From the NCBI GenBank assembly GCA_044361315.1, contig JBIKJA010000010.1, positions 1 through 64,000 of the forward strand: a DNA stretch of 64,000 nucleotides, in the 5' to 3' direction. Made by a program: the position numbers and the translations under genes. The notes under the pieces are model-generated. The model was not told the DNA's origin and did not search any database. It saw nothing but the letters and a program-made list of their open reading frames with translations. Below, piece by piece: positions 16,485 through 25,500 of the stretch. How positions within the stretch are numbered: the first letter of the stretch is position 1; the number at the start of each line of letters is the position of its first letter. This stretch comes from Crocinitomix sp044361315 (GTDB taxonomy: Bacteria; Bacteroidota; Bacteroidia; Flavobacteriales_D; Crocinitomicaceae).

Positions 16485-16895
16485 TTAACCTTGCGTTTTT
16501 TGAATTTCTTTGGAAGGTAAAAGAAGAAATAGTGCCACTAAAAACACCACGTTTTTCATGATATATTGCCCCACAATGGTGAATCCATAAGGCACCCTTG
16601 TAAAAGAAAATTCTGGAAAAACGAACAAAGGTACAAAGGTAAAAAGCATGTGGGCTATGGCGATTTTAACAAAAACCGTTCGTTTATATCCAATAATTAA
16701 ACCCACCCCAATTACCACTTCAAGCAAAGCTAAGAGGAAGAACCCAACGTTTGATGGGATTAAATGAAAAGTAATCACCTCTACTGTTTGGGACGCTAAA
16801 TCTTCGGCAGGACTTAAATTTGGGAAAAATTTAAGTATACCAAACCACACATAAATTAATCCAAACGATAGGGCGAGATACTTTAATTTATTCAT
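16485..16895 (-). CDS. DoxX-like membrane protein
   Basis: A 136-residue inner-membrane protein with four predicted transmembrane helices, resembling the DoxX/YkgB group: YVWFGILKFFPNLSP in the first helix and loop, and LLALLEVVIGVGLIIGY in the second. DoxX-like proteins are associated with redox or thiol stress, but biochemistry is sparse. The gene lies 75 bp downstream of the haloperoxidase on the same strand, so co-transcription is likely. Confidence 0.7.
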   Translation of the reverse strand: MNKLKYLALSFGLIYVWFGILKFFPNLSPAEDLASQTVEVITFHLIPSNVGFFLLALLEVVIGVGLIIGYKRTVFVKIAIAHMLFTFVPLFVFPEFSFTRVPYGFTIVGQYIMKNVVFLVALFLLLPSKEIQKTQG

Positions 16896-16970
16896 TTTCT
16901 TTCAGTTTAAAAAAATGAACGAGCGCTAAATCTACAAAGCCCTCGTTCATTTAAAATTGACCGTTTTCTA

Positions 16971-18461
16971 TTATTTTCCCAAATGTTCGTTGTAGAAGGC
17001 CCACGCCTTTCTTGCTACTTGTCTTCCTAATTCTAAACCCGCTACGTTATCTGCCTGAATGTGGTAACCGCCCATTACACGTGATTGTCCAGCCATTTCT
17101 GCCGCTTGGGTAAAAGTCGGGAAACGCAACACTACCGTGTCACCAAAAAATTCCGGATCGATTTCAGTCATTGTTCCTGCTACACTTACTGCCGAGTCAC
17201 CAAATACATCCGAACCAGTGAATAATTTTAAGGCTTCAGCACATCCACCGCTAATAGCACTGTGTCCAGACACATAACTTGGAAAAGGAGGACATAAGAA
17301 AGAAGGGGGTGAATAAGGTTGCCATTGGCTTCCATCCATTTCTACAATTCCTTTGCCTTGACCACCCCAAGCTTTGATTTTTTTACCTTTATAATATTGG
17401 TGAACTAAGGCATACGGGCGGGCATAATCATAATACATTTTTGTCTCCCACGCAGCAATGAATCCATCCATTGCTGTGATCTCTACCAAAAAATACATTT
17501 TAACATCTTGATCCAACGTATGTTTGTCTCTTCTTGAAACGAATTGAGCAAATTTTAACCAATGTCCCGCTTGTTGCACTGATTTTGGACCATCACGCAT
17601 AAATTCTACCAAAGCTTTGTCATGATCGGTCATTTTTTCTTGAATTTCAGCAACTTCAGCCACTTCGTTTTTTAATTGTTCTGAGCCTAAAGCTGGCGGT
17701 GCAGCGGGTCTGAATTCAGATGCTGAATCCAAAGCAATGGTTTCAACATTGCCCCAATGTGCTGTTAAACAAGAAGGAGCAAATTTACCCCCTTTTCCAT
17801 CGTCAAAATATTTTGGTTGCCAACGCATGACATCTTTGCTTTTATCCGCCGAATTCACTGGATTATATTTCGTATAATCAAAAAATGGTTGATCATTTGA
17901 ACCTTCGTGGCTTGCATATTGATTTGATCCATCATCTTTTCGTGCATCAATCACCGCTTGCGCAACCAAATTCCCAACACCTTCTGGCGTAGTTGCATCG
18001 GTTGATTTTACAGCATGATCATACCCTAAATCTTTCATGATTCCTTGAAAATAAACGCTATCTGAATAATAATACTCAGTTAAGGCGCCATAAGCTGCAT
18101 AGCTAATTGCTTTTTCTTTATTTTCCAAGGTCCATTCTTCTTTTGGTCGTCTCTCAACGCTTGTTCCATAAACAGGAATGGCGGTTTCGTCATATCGTGA
18201 CCATGCATCAAAAATTGCAGTAAATGTTAAACCTAAATAACGAGAAGTAACGGTTGGTCTCGGACGGAATCGATCTGTGTCTCGTGCTGTACCCTCTAAA
18301 GCAGCAGCACCCCAAATATAGGCGACATTGTTTTCTCCTGTTGGTTCTTCGGCGGTTGCTAAACTGTCTGTATTTGAAGTTTCACCTTCCGAAGATTCTG
18401 ATCCACAACTCGCTAAGAAAAGAAGCGAAAGCGCGAGGATCGATGTTAATTTTAATTTCAT
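16971..18461 (-). CDS. vanadium-dependent haloperoxidase / PAP2-type lipoprotein
   Basis: A 496-residue lipoprotein (lipobox LLFLASC, cysteine at residue 19) of the vanadium haloperoxidase/PAP2 phosphatase superfamily. The oxyanion-binding signatures are PPFPSYVSGHSAISGG (about residues 390-405) and SRVMGGYHIQADNVAG (about 458-473), supplying Ser, Gly-His, Arg and the metal-ligand His. Family enzymes oxidise halides with hydrogen peroxide or hydrolyse phosphoesters; which applies here cannot be read from the sequence. Located in the periplasm or at the outer membrane, followed by a DoxX-like gene. Confidence 0.85.
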   Translation of the reverse strand: MKLKLTSILALSLLFLASCGSESSEGETSNTDSLATAEEPTGENNVAYIWGAAALEGTARDTDRFRPRPTVTSRYLGLTFTAIFDAWSRYDETAIPVYGTSVERRPKEEWTLENKEKAISYAAYGALTEYYYSDSVYFQGIMKDLGYDHAVKSTDATTPEGVGNLVAQAVIDARKDDGSNQYASHEGSNDQPFFDYTKYNPVNSADKSKDVMRWQPKYFDDGKGGKFAPSCLTAHWGNVETIALDSASEFRPAAPPALGSEQLKNEVAEVAEIQEKMTDHDKALVEFMRDGPKSVQQAGHWLKFAQFVSRRDKHTLDQDVKMYFLVEITAMDGFIAAWETKMYYDYARPYALVHQYYKGKKIKAWGGQGKGIVEMDGSQWQPYSPPSFLCPPFPSYVSGHSAISGGCAEALKLFTGSDVFGDSAVSVAGTMTEIDPEFFGDTVVLRFPTFTQAAEMAGQSRVMGGYHIQADNVAGLELGRQVARKAWAFYNEHLGK

Positions 18462-18541
18462 TTTATGCTAAATTTGATTACACGGGGTAAAAGTAAATAA
18501 TTACATTTGTTTTTAACAAGCGCTTTTTCGTCCTTGGAGCA

Positions 18542-18577
18542 ATTATTGATGAAAGTGGAAATATTATTGATGAAAGT
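18542..18577 (+). promoter_or_regulatory. 21-bp-period direct repeat upstream of the LytTR regulator
   Basis: The 15-mer ATTATTGATGAAAGT occurs twice, at 18542-18556 and 18563-18577, so the copies are exactly two helical turns apart and end 9 bp before the start codon. LytTR-family regulators typically bind paired direct repeats spaced by about two turns, so this is a plausible autoregulatory site (inference). A partial third copy (ATTATTGATGA at 18601) is inside the coding region and may be coincidental. Confidence 0.5.
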
Positions 18578-18585
18578 TTGAAAAA

Positions 18586-19290
18586 ATGGTGAAATGCTTA
18601 ATTATTGATGATGATCCCTTGATCGTAGATTTATTAAAACATTTTTGTTCTAAGCAAGATTGGATTGGTTCGTGTTTAAGTGTCGAAGATGGAAATCAGG
18701 CTCTCCAAGCCCTTGTCAACCAAAATTTTGACTTGATTTTTTTGGATTATAATCTCCCTGATTTAAAAGGACAAAAGATTTTAGACCTGATGGCCCACAA
18801 AACCCCAACCATTATGGTTACGAGTGAAGAAAAATTTGCTTCTACCTCGTATGAATATGATCAGATCATCGATTTTATTGTAAAACCGATTAGCTACGAG
18901 CGATTTTTAAAAGCTGTCTTACGGTTCCAGCGAAAAAATGTAACCATTCAACCAAATCAACCGACAGAAGTAATTTCTGAGCGACTTTTTGTGAAAGATG
19001 GGACAAAAACTGTCTTGATTAATACCCCAGAAATTAGGTACATTAAATCAGAGGCGAATTATGTGGTTTTTTATTTAATGGATAAAAAAGTGATGAGTTT
19101 AATGAGTTTAAAGAAACTCGAACTCGAATTACCTTCCTATTTTTTACGCATTCACAAATCGTTTATTATTAACCTCAATTTTTTGGTTTCCGTTTCTACA
19201 GAAGAATGTTTGGTGGGAGACACCGAAATTCCGATTGGTCCAACCTACAAAACCATCATCCACGACGTCCTTGACAATTGGGCGAAATAA
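18586..19290 (+). CDS. LytTR-family response regulator
   Basis: A 234-residue two-component response regulator. The receiver domain spans residues 1-120, with acidic pocket IIDDD at the start, phosphoacceptor Asp in LIFLDYNLPD (about residue 54) and the conserved Lys in IVKPISYE. A LytTR DNA-binding domain follows (about residues 137-234; IRYIKSEANYVVFYLMDKK and FLRIHKSFIINL). It controls transcription in the cytoplasm. It converges tail to tail with a hybrid histidine kinase gene (27 bp between stops), which may or may not be its partner. A 21-bp direct repeat precedes the start codon. Confidence 0.92.
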   Translation: MVKCLIIDDDPLIVDLLKHFCSKQDWIGSCLSVEDGNQALQALVNQNFDLIFLDYNLPDLKGQKILDLMAHKTPTIMVTSEEKFASTSYEYDQIIDFIVKPISYERFLKAVLRFQRKNVTIQPNQPTEVISERLFVKDGTKTVLINTPEIRYIKSEANYVVFYLMDKKVMSLMSLKKLELELPSYFLRIHKSFIINLNFLVSVSTEECLVGDTEIPIGPTYKTIIHDVLDNWAK

Positions 19291-19317
19291 TGGAATGATT
19301 GAAGAATATTCGATACT

Positions 19318-21912
19318 TTATTTTGCAATAAACGTCAGCATGGCATCGGTATAGTATTGCAACATTTGTTTGATTTTTGCAGATGCTTGGTGACAGTTTT
19401 CGGGTGACATTTCCTCAAATCCTGTATTTAACGTATTTAAATGTTCTTCAAATTGAACAAGTTTTAAGCGTTTCACAGAGGTTATAATTTTATGGGTCAC
19501 AGCATCAAAGCGAAGCTTATCCTTATTTTCAATCGCCTCCGTTAATTTTATGGTTTCTTTTTTCCATTCGCCAGCCAAGATTTTGATGGCATTTTTCACC
19601 AATTCATCTTGGTAATCATAATCGTGCTGAATGGAAGTAAAATCGGGCAGGCCGAATTCTACTTTGCGCATAATTTCTTGAATACGGTGAAGTAAATCTT
19701 CTTTCGACACTGGTTTTGTCAACGCATCAAAATGGGGCGGATTTGGAGCGATGGAAGTACCGGAAACCACCAAAATTTCGCCGTTTTTGGAACAAATCTG
19801 TCGAATACTCGCCAATGATGTTTGAAGGTCAATGATTTCGTGGTTCAATTGAAGGTCGCAAATAACGAGCATCACCTCTTTTATTCCAGCAGCTTCTTCA
19901 CGGGTTGAAAATACCTGCAAATCAAAATCTTTTAATACATAACAATACCAATTTTGCAGTTCAAGATCGTCCTCAAAAACAACAATTTTAAATGCAGCAT
20001 ACTGATTGCGTTCAGTTTCCACTTTATTTTGGCTGGATTGACTGATTTGATTGGGTAAATCTAAGTCAAAATAAAATCGACTGCCTTGGCCAATTTCCGA
20101 ATCAACGTTCAATTCTGATTTGTGCAACTTTAATAATTCTTGCACAATCGTCAAACCTAATCCGGCACCAGTCGTGTAGTTTGTGGCATAATTACGGTCC
20201 AAAATTCGTTTTAAATTTTCCTTCTCAATTCCTTTCCCATCATCTTCAATTTGAAATCGAATTTTTTCTTTTGATTCATTTTGATAAGAAATTACAAAAT
20301 TGACTACTCCTTTTTCTTTTGAAAATTTTAACGCATTGTTTAATAGATTATTGATTATTTGATACAAGCGCGTTCGATCGACCAAATAGTTAAATTCACT
20401 GAAATCGTGTGGCGGATGATAGGTCAATTGAATGCCCTTGGAATTTGCTAGATAGTTTAACCCTTTTACAAGTTCTTCGCTAAATTGGGCCAAATTTGTC
20501 CATTCTGATTCAAGTTGTACTTGGTGCTTTTTAATTTTTGCGTAATCAAGTACGTCTGTCACTAGTGATTTTAATTGTTCGGCACTGAATTTTAAGGAGT
20601 TGATAAAGGGAATTTGCTGCTCGTTTTTTTGATTTTGTTCCAGAATTTTGACATTACCGATAATCGATTGAAGAGGATTCCGGATCTCATGACTCATGTT
20701 TTCCAAAAACTCATTTTTCTCTTCAAAGGCACGTTCAGCTTCTTTTCTGGCATTGTCAATTAAGGTATGACTTTCAGAGATTTGAATAGACATTTGTTCA
20801 AATACTTTCGCTAATTCCCCTATTTCATCCCTTCGATTAATCGTTAACTTATGCGGGGTTGGATTTTGAGAAAACAAGGTTAATTGTCGTGTGATTTTTT
20901 TCAATTCGTTTACTTGTGTCCGCATGTAGCCAAACGCTAACAATAAAAAAACCAAGGCGATACAAATGACAATTAACAAAACCTTTTTTTGCCACGAATA
21001 GAATGAACCAAACACCGTTTCCTTATTAGCACTCACCACCGAATATAATTTATAATCATAGCGTTGATAGGGTAAATGAATGAACTTATGTACGGCCGTT
21101 TCAGTGGAAAAAACAGGTGCGTTTTTCTCCGTTATTTCTTCCAGGAACAATTCAAATTCACTTGAATAGGCTTCTTTTTTATTGTATTCAAACGTAAAAG
21201 TTTTATCCGTGTCGGGGTGAATTAAATAATGTCCATCTTGATTGGCGACCCTTAAATCATAAGCATCTGGCAAAGCATTTTTTAAATCATCAAACAGCTT
21301 ATTTAAATCGACATTGATAATGACAATTACCCCACCATCAATATTTCCGGGTAATTTTTTTGCAATTCGCAGTGTGGGGGTTATTGGCTCACTGATTTTT
21401 CCAAATTCTTTATTTAAATCAATTTTTGAGAAATAAATCGAATCGTTTGGAAGTTTAATAATCTCGTTGTAATAATCCCGACCACTTTTATTTTGCAATT
21501 CGGATGGGCTTGTGACTCGCACGATTTGGTTATTTCTTTCCACACGAATCAACTCTTTTCCTGAATCAATACTCAAGAGTCGCAATTGAAAATAGATTTT
21601 TTTACTGCCCAAAAAAGCTAAATATTCTTTGGTCAACAAATCCAAATTTTCTGTGCGATTATCTTTCAGAAAATGATCTAATAAAGGACTATTTGCCAGT
21701 TGATTTAAGTCTGTTTCTAGATTTTCAAGATAGGTCTCAAATTTCAACGAAATCATGTCGCTGCTGTGTTCGAGCCCGTCTTCGGTTAACTCAAGAATTT
21801 CCTCGGAACTGTAACGAAAAAGAATATATCCAGATACTCCAAGTCCTGCAATGAAAAGTACAAAATAAATAAACGCATTTCTGGCAGCAAGAGACAAGTA
21901 ATTAAATTTCAT
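19318..21912 (-). CDS. hybrid histidine kinase (sensor-HAMP-HisKA-HATPase-REC-Hpt)
   Basis: An 864-residue membrane sensor. TM1 lies near residues 10-32 and TM2 near 310-332, enclosing a roughly 275-residue Cache-like extracytoplasmic domain. A HAMP-like segment leads to HisKA with NMSHEIRNPLQS (phospho-His near residue 405), then HATPase with NNLLNNALKFS, DDGKGIEKENL and GAGLGLTIV. A receiver domain follows (FEDDLELQNW, CDLQL, LTKPVSKED), and a C-terminal Hpt-like domain with AVTHKIITSVKRLKL. It would run an internal phosphorelay. No adjacent output regulator is encoded on its strand; the converging LytTR gene is one candidate. Confidence 0.88.
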   Translation of the reverse strand: MKFNYLSLAARNAFIYFVLFIAGLGVSGYILFRYSSEEILELTEDGLEHSSDMISLKFETYLENLETDLNQLANSPLLDHFLKDNRTENLDLLTKEYLAFLGSKKIYFQLRLLSIDSGKELIRVERNNQIVRVTSPSELQNKSGRDYYNEIIKLPNDSIYFSKIDLNKEFGKISEPITPTLRIAKKLPGNIDGGVIVIINVDLNKLFDDLKNALPDAYDLRVANQDGHYLIHPDTDKTFTFEYNKKEAYSSEFELFLEEITEKNAPVFSTETAVHKFIHLPYQRYDYKLYSVVSANKETVFGSFYSWQKKVLLIVICIALVFLLLAFGYMRTQVNELKKITRQLTLFSQNPTPHKLTINRRDEIGELAKVFEQMSIQISESHTLIDNARKEAERAFEEKNEFLENMSHEIRNPLQSIIGNVKILEQNQKNEQQIPFINSLKFSAEQLKSLVTDVLDYAKIKKHQVQLESEWTNLAQFSEELVKGLNYLANSKGIQLTYHPPHDFSEFNYLVDRTRLYQIINNLLNNALKFSKEKGVVNFVISYQNESKEKIRFQIEDDGKGIEKENLKRILDRNYATNYTTGAGLGLTIVQELLKLHKSELNVDSEIGQGSRFYFDLDLPNQISQSSQNKVETERNQYAAFKIVVFEDDLELQNWYCYVLKDFDLQVFSTREEAAGIKEVMLVICDLQLNHEIIDLQTSLASIRQICSKNGEILVVSGTSIAPNPPHFDALTKPVSKEDLLHRIQEIMRKVEFGLPDFTSIQHDYDYQDELVKNAIKILAGEWKKETIKLTEAIENKDKLRFDAVTHKIITSVKRLKLVQFEEHLNTLNTGFEEMSPENCHQASAKIKQMLQYYTDAMLTFIAK

Positions 21913-22012
21913 ACATCCAAATCTTTCAGGTTGAAGATAACACTTTTTTTCAAGGATACTCTCAACCTAAATTATTGTCGAATAACAGGAACACTAATAT
22001 CGTGGATCTGCC

Positions 22013-23071
22013 TTATTCAGCTTTTTCAGTTGTTTCTTCTCCCTCTTCTTTTTTATCTGGGAACATAATTGACAAAATCACTGATCCTACCAATACAATA
22101 CCGATCACGGCCAAAGAAACGACAGAGTCGATATGATAAAAAGGAGCGATGATCATTTTTACCCCAATAAAGGATAAAATAATGGCCAATCCGTAAGGTA
22201 ATTTATTGAACAAATGAATGAAATTATCCAATAAGAAGAACAATGCTCGAAGACCTAAAATCGCGAAAATGTTAGAAGTGTACAAGATAAACGGGTCGTT
22301 TGAAATTGCGAAAATCGCAGGAATCGAATCAACGGCAAACAATAAATCTGTAAACTCGATTACGGCCACCACCACTAATAAAGGAGTTGCGAATTTAATT
22401 CCATTTTTAATCGTGAAAAATTTGTCGCCATCATAACTATCTGACACTTTAAAAAACTTACGAATTAATCGCGCACCACGTGTATTGTTAAAATCTTCAT
22501 CATCATCTGAATCGTTAGAAAACCAAGATTTAATCCCAGCATACACTAAGAACAACCCGAATAAGGTCATCACAAGATTAATGTTGTATTTTAAAGGAGA
22601 AGCACCTAATCCCTCTAAAATACTATTCAAATAAGTCATTTCGATTAACGCCGTTCCTGAGAAGATAAAAATTGCACGCAGTACTAAAGCGCCAATAATA
22701 CCCCAAAATAATACCTTGTGTTTACTCGTACTTGGAACATCAAAAAATTTGAAAACTAAGATAAACACGAAAAGGTTATCTACGGAAAGCGCCTTTTCGA
22801 TCCAATAAGCTGATTGAAATTGATAAAATTTTTCGAGCGCCACTTCATGCGCAAGAGGACCTGCATCTTGGTTATAAACATAATAGACAACGCCAGAAAA
22901 TATCATTGCTAAAGAGATCCAAACTAAGGACCAAGTCACGGCCTCTTTACTCGAAATTTCATGACTTTTTTTGTTAAATACACCAAGGTCTAACAAAAGC
23001 ATTACTACAATTGCGATTGCAAAAATTACAACAAGACCTGGGTGATCAGTAATTATTGAATGATTATTCAT
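22013..23071 (-). CDS. TerC/Alx family integral membrane protein
   Basis: A 352-residue TerC-family protein with about nine transmembrane helices. Typical motifs are ALSVDNLFVFILVF (about residues 90-103) and EFTDLLFAVDSIPAIFAIS (about 245-263), whose paired acidic residues are thought to bind metal in TerC/Alx proteins. The tail is acidic and charged (DKKEEGEETTEKAE). Members are linked to manganese export and metal or tellurite stress. No yybP-ykoY-type riboswitch is obvious upstream. Confidence 0.88.
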   Translation of the reverse strand: MNNHSIITDHPGLVVIFAIAIVVMLLLDLGVFNKKSHEISSKEAVTWSLVWISLAMIFSGVVYYVYNQDAGPLAHEVALEKFYQFQSAYWIEKALSVDNLFVFILVFKFFDVPSTSKHKVLFWGIIGALVLRAIFIFSGTALIEMTYLNSILEGLGASPLKYNINLVMTLFGLFLVYAGIKSWFSNDSDDDEDFNNTRGARLIRKFFKVSDSYDGDKFFTIKNGIKFATPLLVVVAVIEFTDLLFAVDSIPAIFAISNDPFILYTSNIFAILGLRALFFLLDNFIHLFNKLPYGLAIILSFIGVKMIIAPFYHIDSVVSLAVIGIVLVGSVILSIMFPDKKEEGEETTEKAE

Positions 23072-23276
23072 ATACGTTTGGTTTCAATTTTTTGGCAAAT
23101 AACAATCGTTTGATTTACCTATTTTTTAATAAGTGCCAAATATATAGTTTTAGCTTGAATTAAAAACAAAATTCGATGAGATAAAATATTAAATTTTCAT
23201 CAGAATTAAAGGTCTTTTATTAATTTAGATTGAAATCAAAATATCAGACGTTTTTAAAGTTCATTAAATTTTGAAA

Positions 23277-23565
23277 CTAAAAAACCACTTGCACTCCGAC
23301 AATGTTATTAAAATCGAGATAATTGAACCAATAACACTTATTATATTGAAGATTGCCGGCCCATTTTCCTAATCCTCTTCAACCACGATTTTTGGCCTTC
23401 CTTCTGGGTGGGTATATTCGTCATATAAACTTTGAGAATTATCGGCGTTTTGGAGGAGCCATTCACAAAAAGGGTCCACATGTTTAACCTTTTTAGAATC
23501 ATTTAATCAAAAAATCGGCCGGTTTTATTGGTGAATTCGCATAGAAGACCATTAGGATAGTCCAT
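23277..23565 (-). pseudogene. debris of two broken genes
   Basis: This segment contains protein-like scraps without an intact gene. From ATG 23565 the frame gives MDYPNGLLCEFTNKTGRFFD, then breaks; the adjacent frame continues as KKVKHVDPFCEWLLQN and DEYTHPEGRPKIVVEED to a TAG at 23371-23369, consistent with a one-base frameshift in a small gene. Overlapping it, in a third frame from 23378 to a TAG at 23279-23277, is KWAGNLQYNKCYWFNYLDF ending in ...VVF, which resembles the last beta strands of an outer-membrane protein. The rest of 23072-23723 shows nothing else I can support. Confidence 0.45.
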
Positions 23566-23723
23566 TTTTTTGATTCAAACACTATCTGCAACTTTTGAGT
23601 TGATAACCTGACGACATTCAATTTTTCATTTAGGGTGTCTCAATGCCATTCAAAAGAAATAAATCGCTAAAATAATATTAATTGTCTAGAAAAGGAACTT
23701 CCGTGAATTGAAACTGTGAAAAA

Positions 23724-24428
23724 TTACACCTTCAATTTCAACAAGGTTTTTTTTACACCAAGGTAAAACAATATGATCCCAATGGCCATTAAAACATGGC
23801 TAAAATCATTCTTGTCAAACCAAGGATTTATATTGATTTTGAGTAAAAAAATGAAAGCTGTGGGCAATAGAACAAGTACCCCAAAAATCATGTATTTATA
23901 GGATGGATCTAACTTTTGTCGGTACGAATTTGCCAAAAATCCCGCAGTTAAAATTACCCCAACGACTGTATTAATAGCAATTGGAAGAAATGGTAGTTCA
24001 AAAACACGATCAACTGGTGCAAAATAATAAACCAAGCCAAATGCGACATAAACAAAAATCATCTTCCAAAATGAGATAATCTTAAAGAAGGACAATTTAT
24101 TTTCGTCTGTATGCGCTGCAATAACCCCTTGTTCCAATAAATAAATAGAAATTGGACCGGCGAGCCATGATGGAAATTTGCCTCCAATTCCTAAATAATT
24201 CACAAAGGTATGCCCAATCCCTCCTAAAAAAGCACCCACTCCAAACACAATAAAAAACCAAATCCAATAGGTTTTTACAGGGTGATTGCTCTTTACGTTA
24301 TTTAATAAAAAAGCAAGGATTAAACTGATAATAAACAATAATGAATCTGTAATAAAAGCCATCGGCTCGGTCAAATTCAATCCAAAAAGAACAAACTGGA
24401 TCTTTTCAAAATCTACTCCAACTAACAT
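23724..24428 (-). CDS. hypothetical seven-helix membrane protein
   Basis: A 234-residue protein with about seven transmembrane segments, resembling a Bacteroidota family of uncharacterised membrane proteins (possibly DUF6962; not certain). Notable conserved-looking stretches are GGIGHTFVNYLG (about residues 68-79) and NDFSHVLMAIGIILFYLG near the C-terminus, each with a histidine in a helix, reminiscent of ceramidase-like membrane hydrolases, but there is no clear catalytic set. It starts 14 bp downstream of accA on the same strand and so is probably co-transcribed with it. Confidence 0.65.
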   Translation of the reverse strand: MLVGVDFEKIQFVLFGLNLTEPMAFITDSLLFIISLILAFLLNNVKSNHPVKTYWIWFFIVFGVGAFLGGIGHTFVNYLGIGGKFPSWLAGPISIYLLEQGVIAAHTDENKLSFFKIISFWKMIFVYVAFGLVYYFAPVDRVFELPFLPIAINTVVGVILTAGFLANSYRQKLDPSYKYMIFGVLVLLPTAFIFLLKININPWFDKNDFSHVLMAIGIILFYLGVKKTLLKLKV

Positions 24429-24442
24429 AATAAAAAAACTGG

Positions 24443-25402
24443 TTATTTGCCTTTGTATACCCCCATTTCACAGAACTTCTCGATCCTTTTTTCGCAACGT
24501 TTAACCGGATCCATTTTTTGAAGTTTAGCCAAGTGTTTTTGAATTACCTTTTTAACTGATAAGAACGTTTCTTCTCTAAATCGATGTGCACCACCGATTG
24601 GTTCTTTAATAACCTCATCCACAATATTCAATTCTTTCATATCGGTTGACGTCAATTTTAAAGCTTCCGCAGCGCGTTCTTTAAAATCCCAACTTCTCCA
24701 TAAGATAGTCGAACAGTTTTCAGGTGAAATAACCGAATACCAAGAGTTTTCTAACATGATGACCTTGTCACCTACCCCAATTCCTAGGGCTCCACCCGAA
24801 GCACCCTCACCAATAATGATACAAATGATTGGAACTTTTACGTTCATCATTTCATAAATATTTCGTGCAATCGCCTCTCCTTGTCCACGTTCTTCCGCTT
24901 CTAAACCTGGAAATGCTCCCGGGGTATCAATCAAGGTAACAATTGGTTTATTAAATTTTTCTGCCAAACGAAATAAACGTAAAGCTTTGCGATAACCCTC
25001 TGGGTTAGGCATTCCAAAATTTCGATATTGACGAAGTTTTGTATTTGACCCTTTTTGTTGACCGACAAACATGACGGTTTCTCCGTCAATGGTTCCAAAT
25101 CCTCCAACCATGGCTTTGTCATCTTTTACGTTCCGGTCTCCATGAAATTCGACAAAATTTCCACCTGTTAAGGCTTTAATATAATCTAAGGTATACGGTC
25201 GGTCTGGATGACGAGAAAGTTGAACCCGTTGCCAAGGTGTCAAGTTTTTGTATATTTCTTCAGTGGTGTCTTTTAATTTTCGCTCCAAATCCTTCACCAT
25301 TTTTGCGGTGCTCACCCCACTGGTTGTTTCAATCCCTATTGCTTTTTGTATTTCTTCTTCAATTACATGAATTGGTTCCTCGAAAGGTAAATAATTTGCC
25401 AT
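24443..25402 (-). CDS. accA: acetyl-CoA carboxylase carboxyltransferase, alpha subunit
   Basis: A 319-residue AccA of normal length. It starts with the family's N-terminal helix MANYLPFEEPIHVIEEEI and contains TPWQRVQLSRHPDRPYTLDY, DTPGAFPGLEAEERGQGEAI and GEGASGGALGIGVGD, the glycine-rich oxyanion region. With AccD it transfers the carboxyl group from carboxybiotin to acetyl-CoA, the first step of fatty acid synthesis. AccD is encoded about 20 kb away, so the subunits are unlinked. A membrane-protein gene follows 14 bp downstream. Confidence 0.95.
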   Translation of the reverse strand: MANYLPFEEPIHVIEEEIQKAIGIETTSGVSTAKMVKDLERKLKDTTEEIYKNLTPWQRVQLSRHPDRPYTLDYIKALTGGNFVEFHGDRNVKDDKAMVGGFGTIDGETVMFVGQQKGSNTKLRQYRNFGMPNPEGYRKALRLFRLAEKFNKPIVTLIDTPGAFPGLEAEERGQGEAIARNIYEMMNVKVPIICIIIGEGASGGALGIGVGDKVIMLENSWYSVISPENCSTILWRSWDFKERAAEALKLTSTDMKELNIVDEVIKEPIGGAHRFREETFLSVKKVIQKHLAKLQKMDPVKRCEKRIEKFCEMGVYKGK

Positions 25403-25500
25403 AGTATTTTATTTTCAGTTTTCAAATTTAGTGTTTTTTTGAATCTACCCTTGAACTTAGTTTGTATTTTTAAGATTATCTTCGTTAAAATGTTTTTAAG

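Noticed and set aside
23072..23276. Possible yybP-ykoY-type riboswitch upstream of terC
   Set aside because: No conserved core or paired helices visible in the leader; AT-rich spacer only.
25461..25484. Promoter for ispE from TTTG and TATCTTCG
   Set aside because: Spacer is only about 12 bp, too short for the Bacteroidota -33/-7 arrangement.
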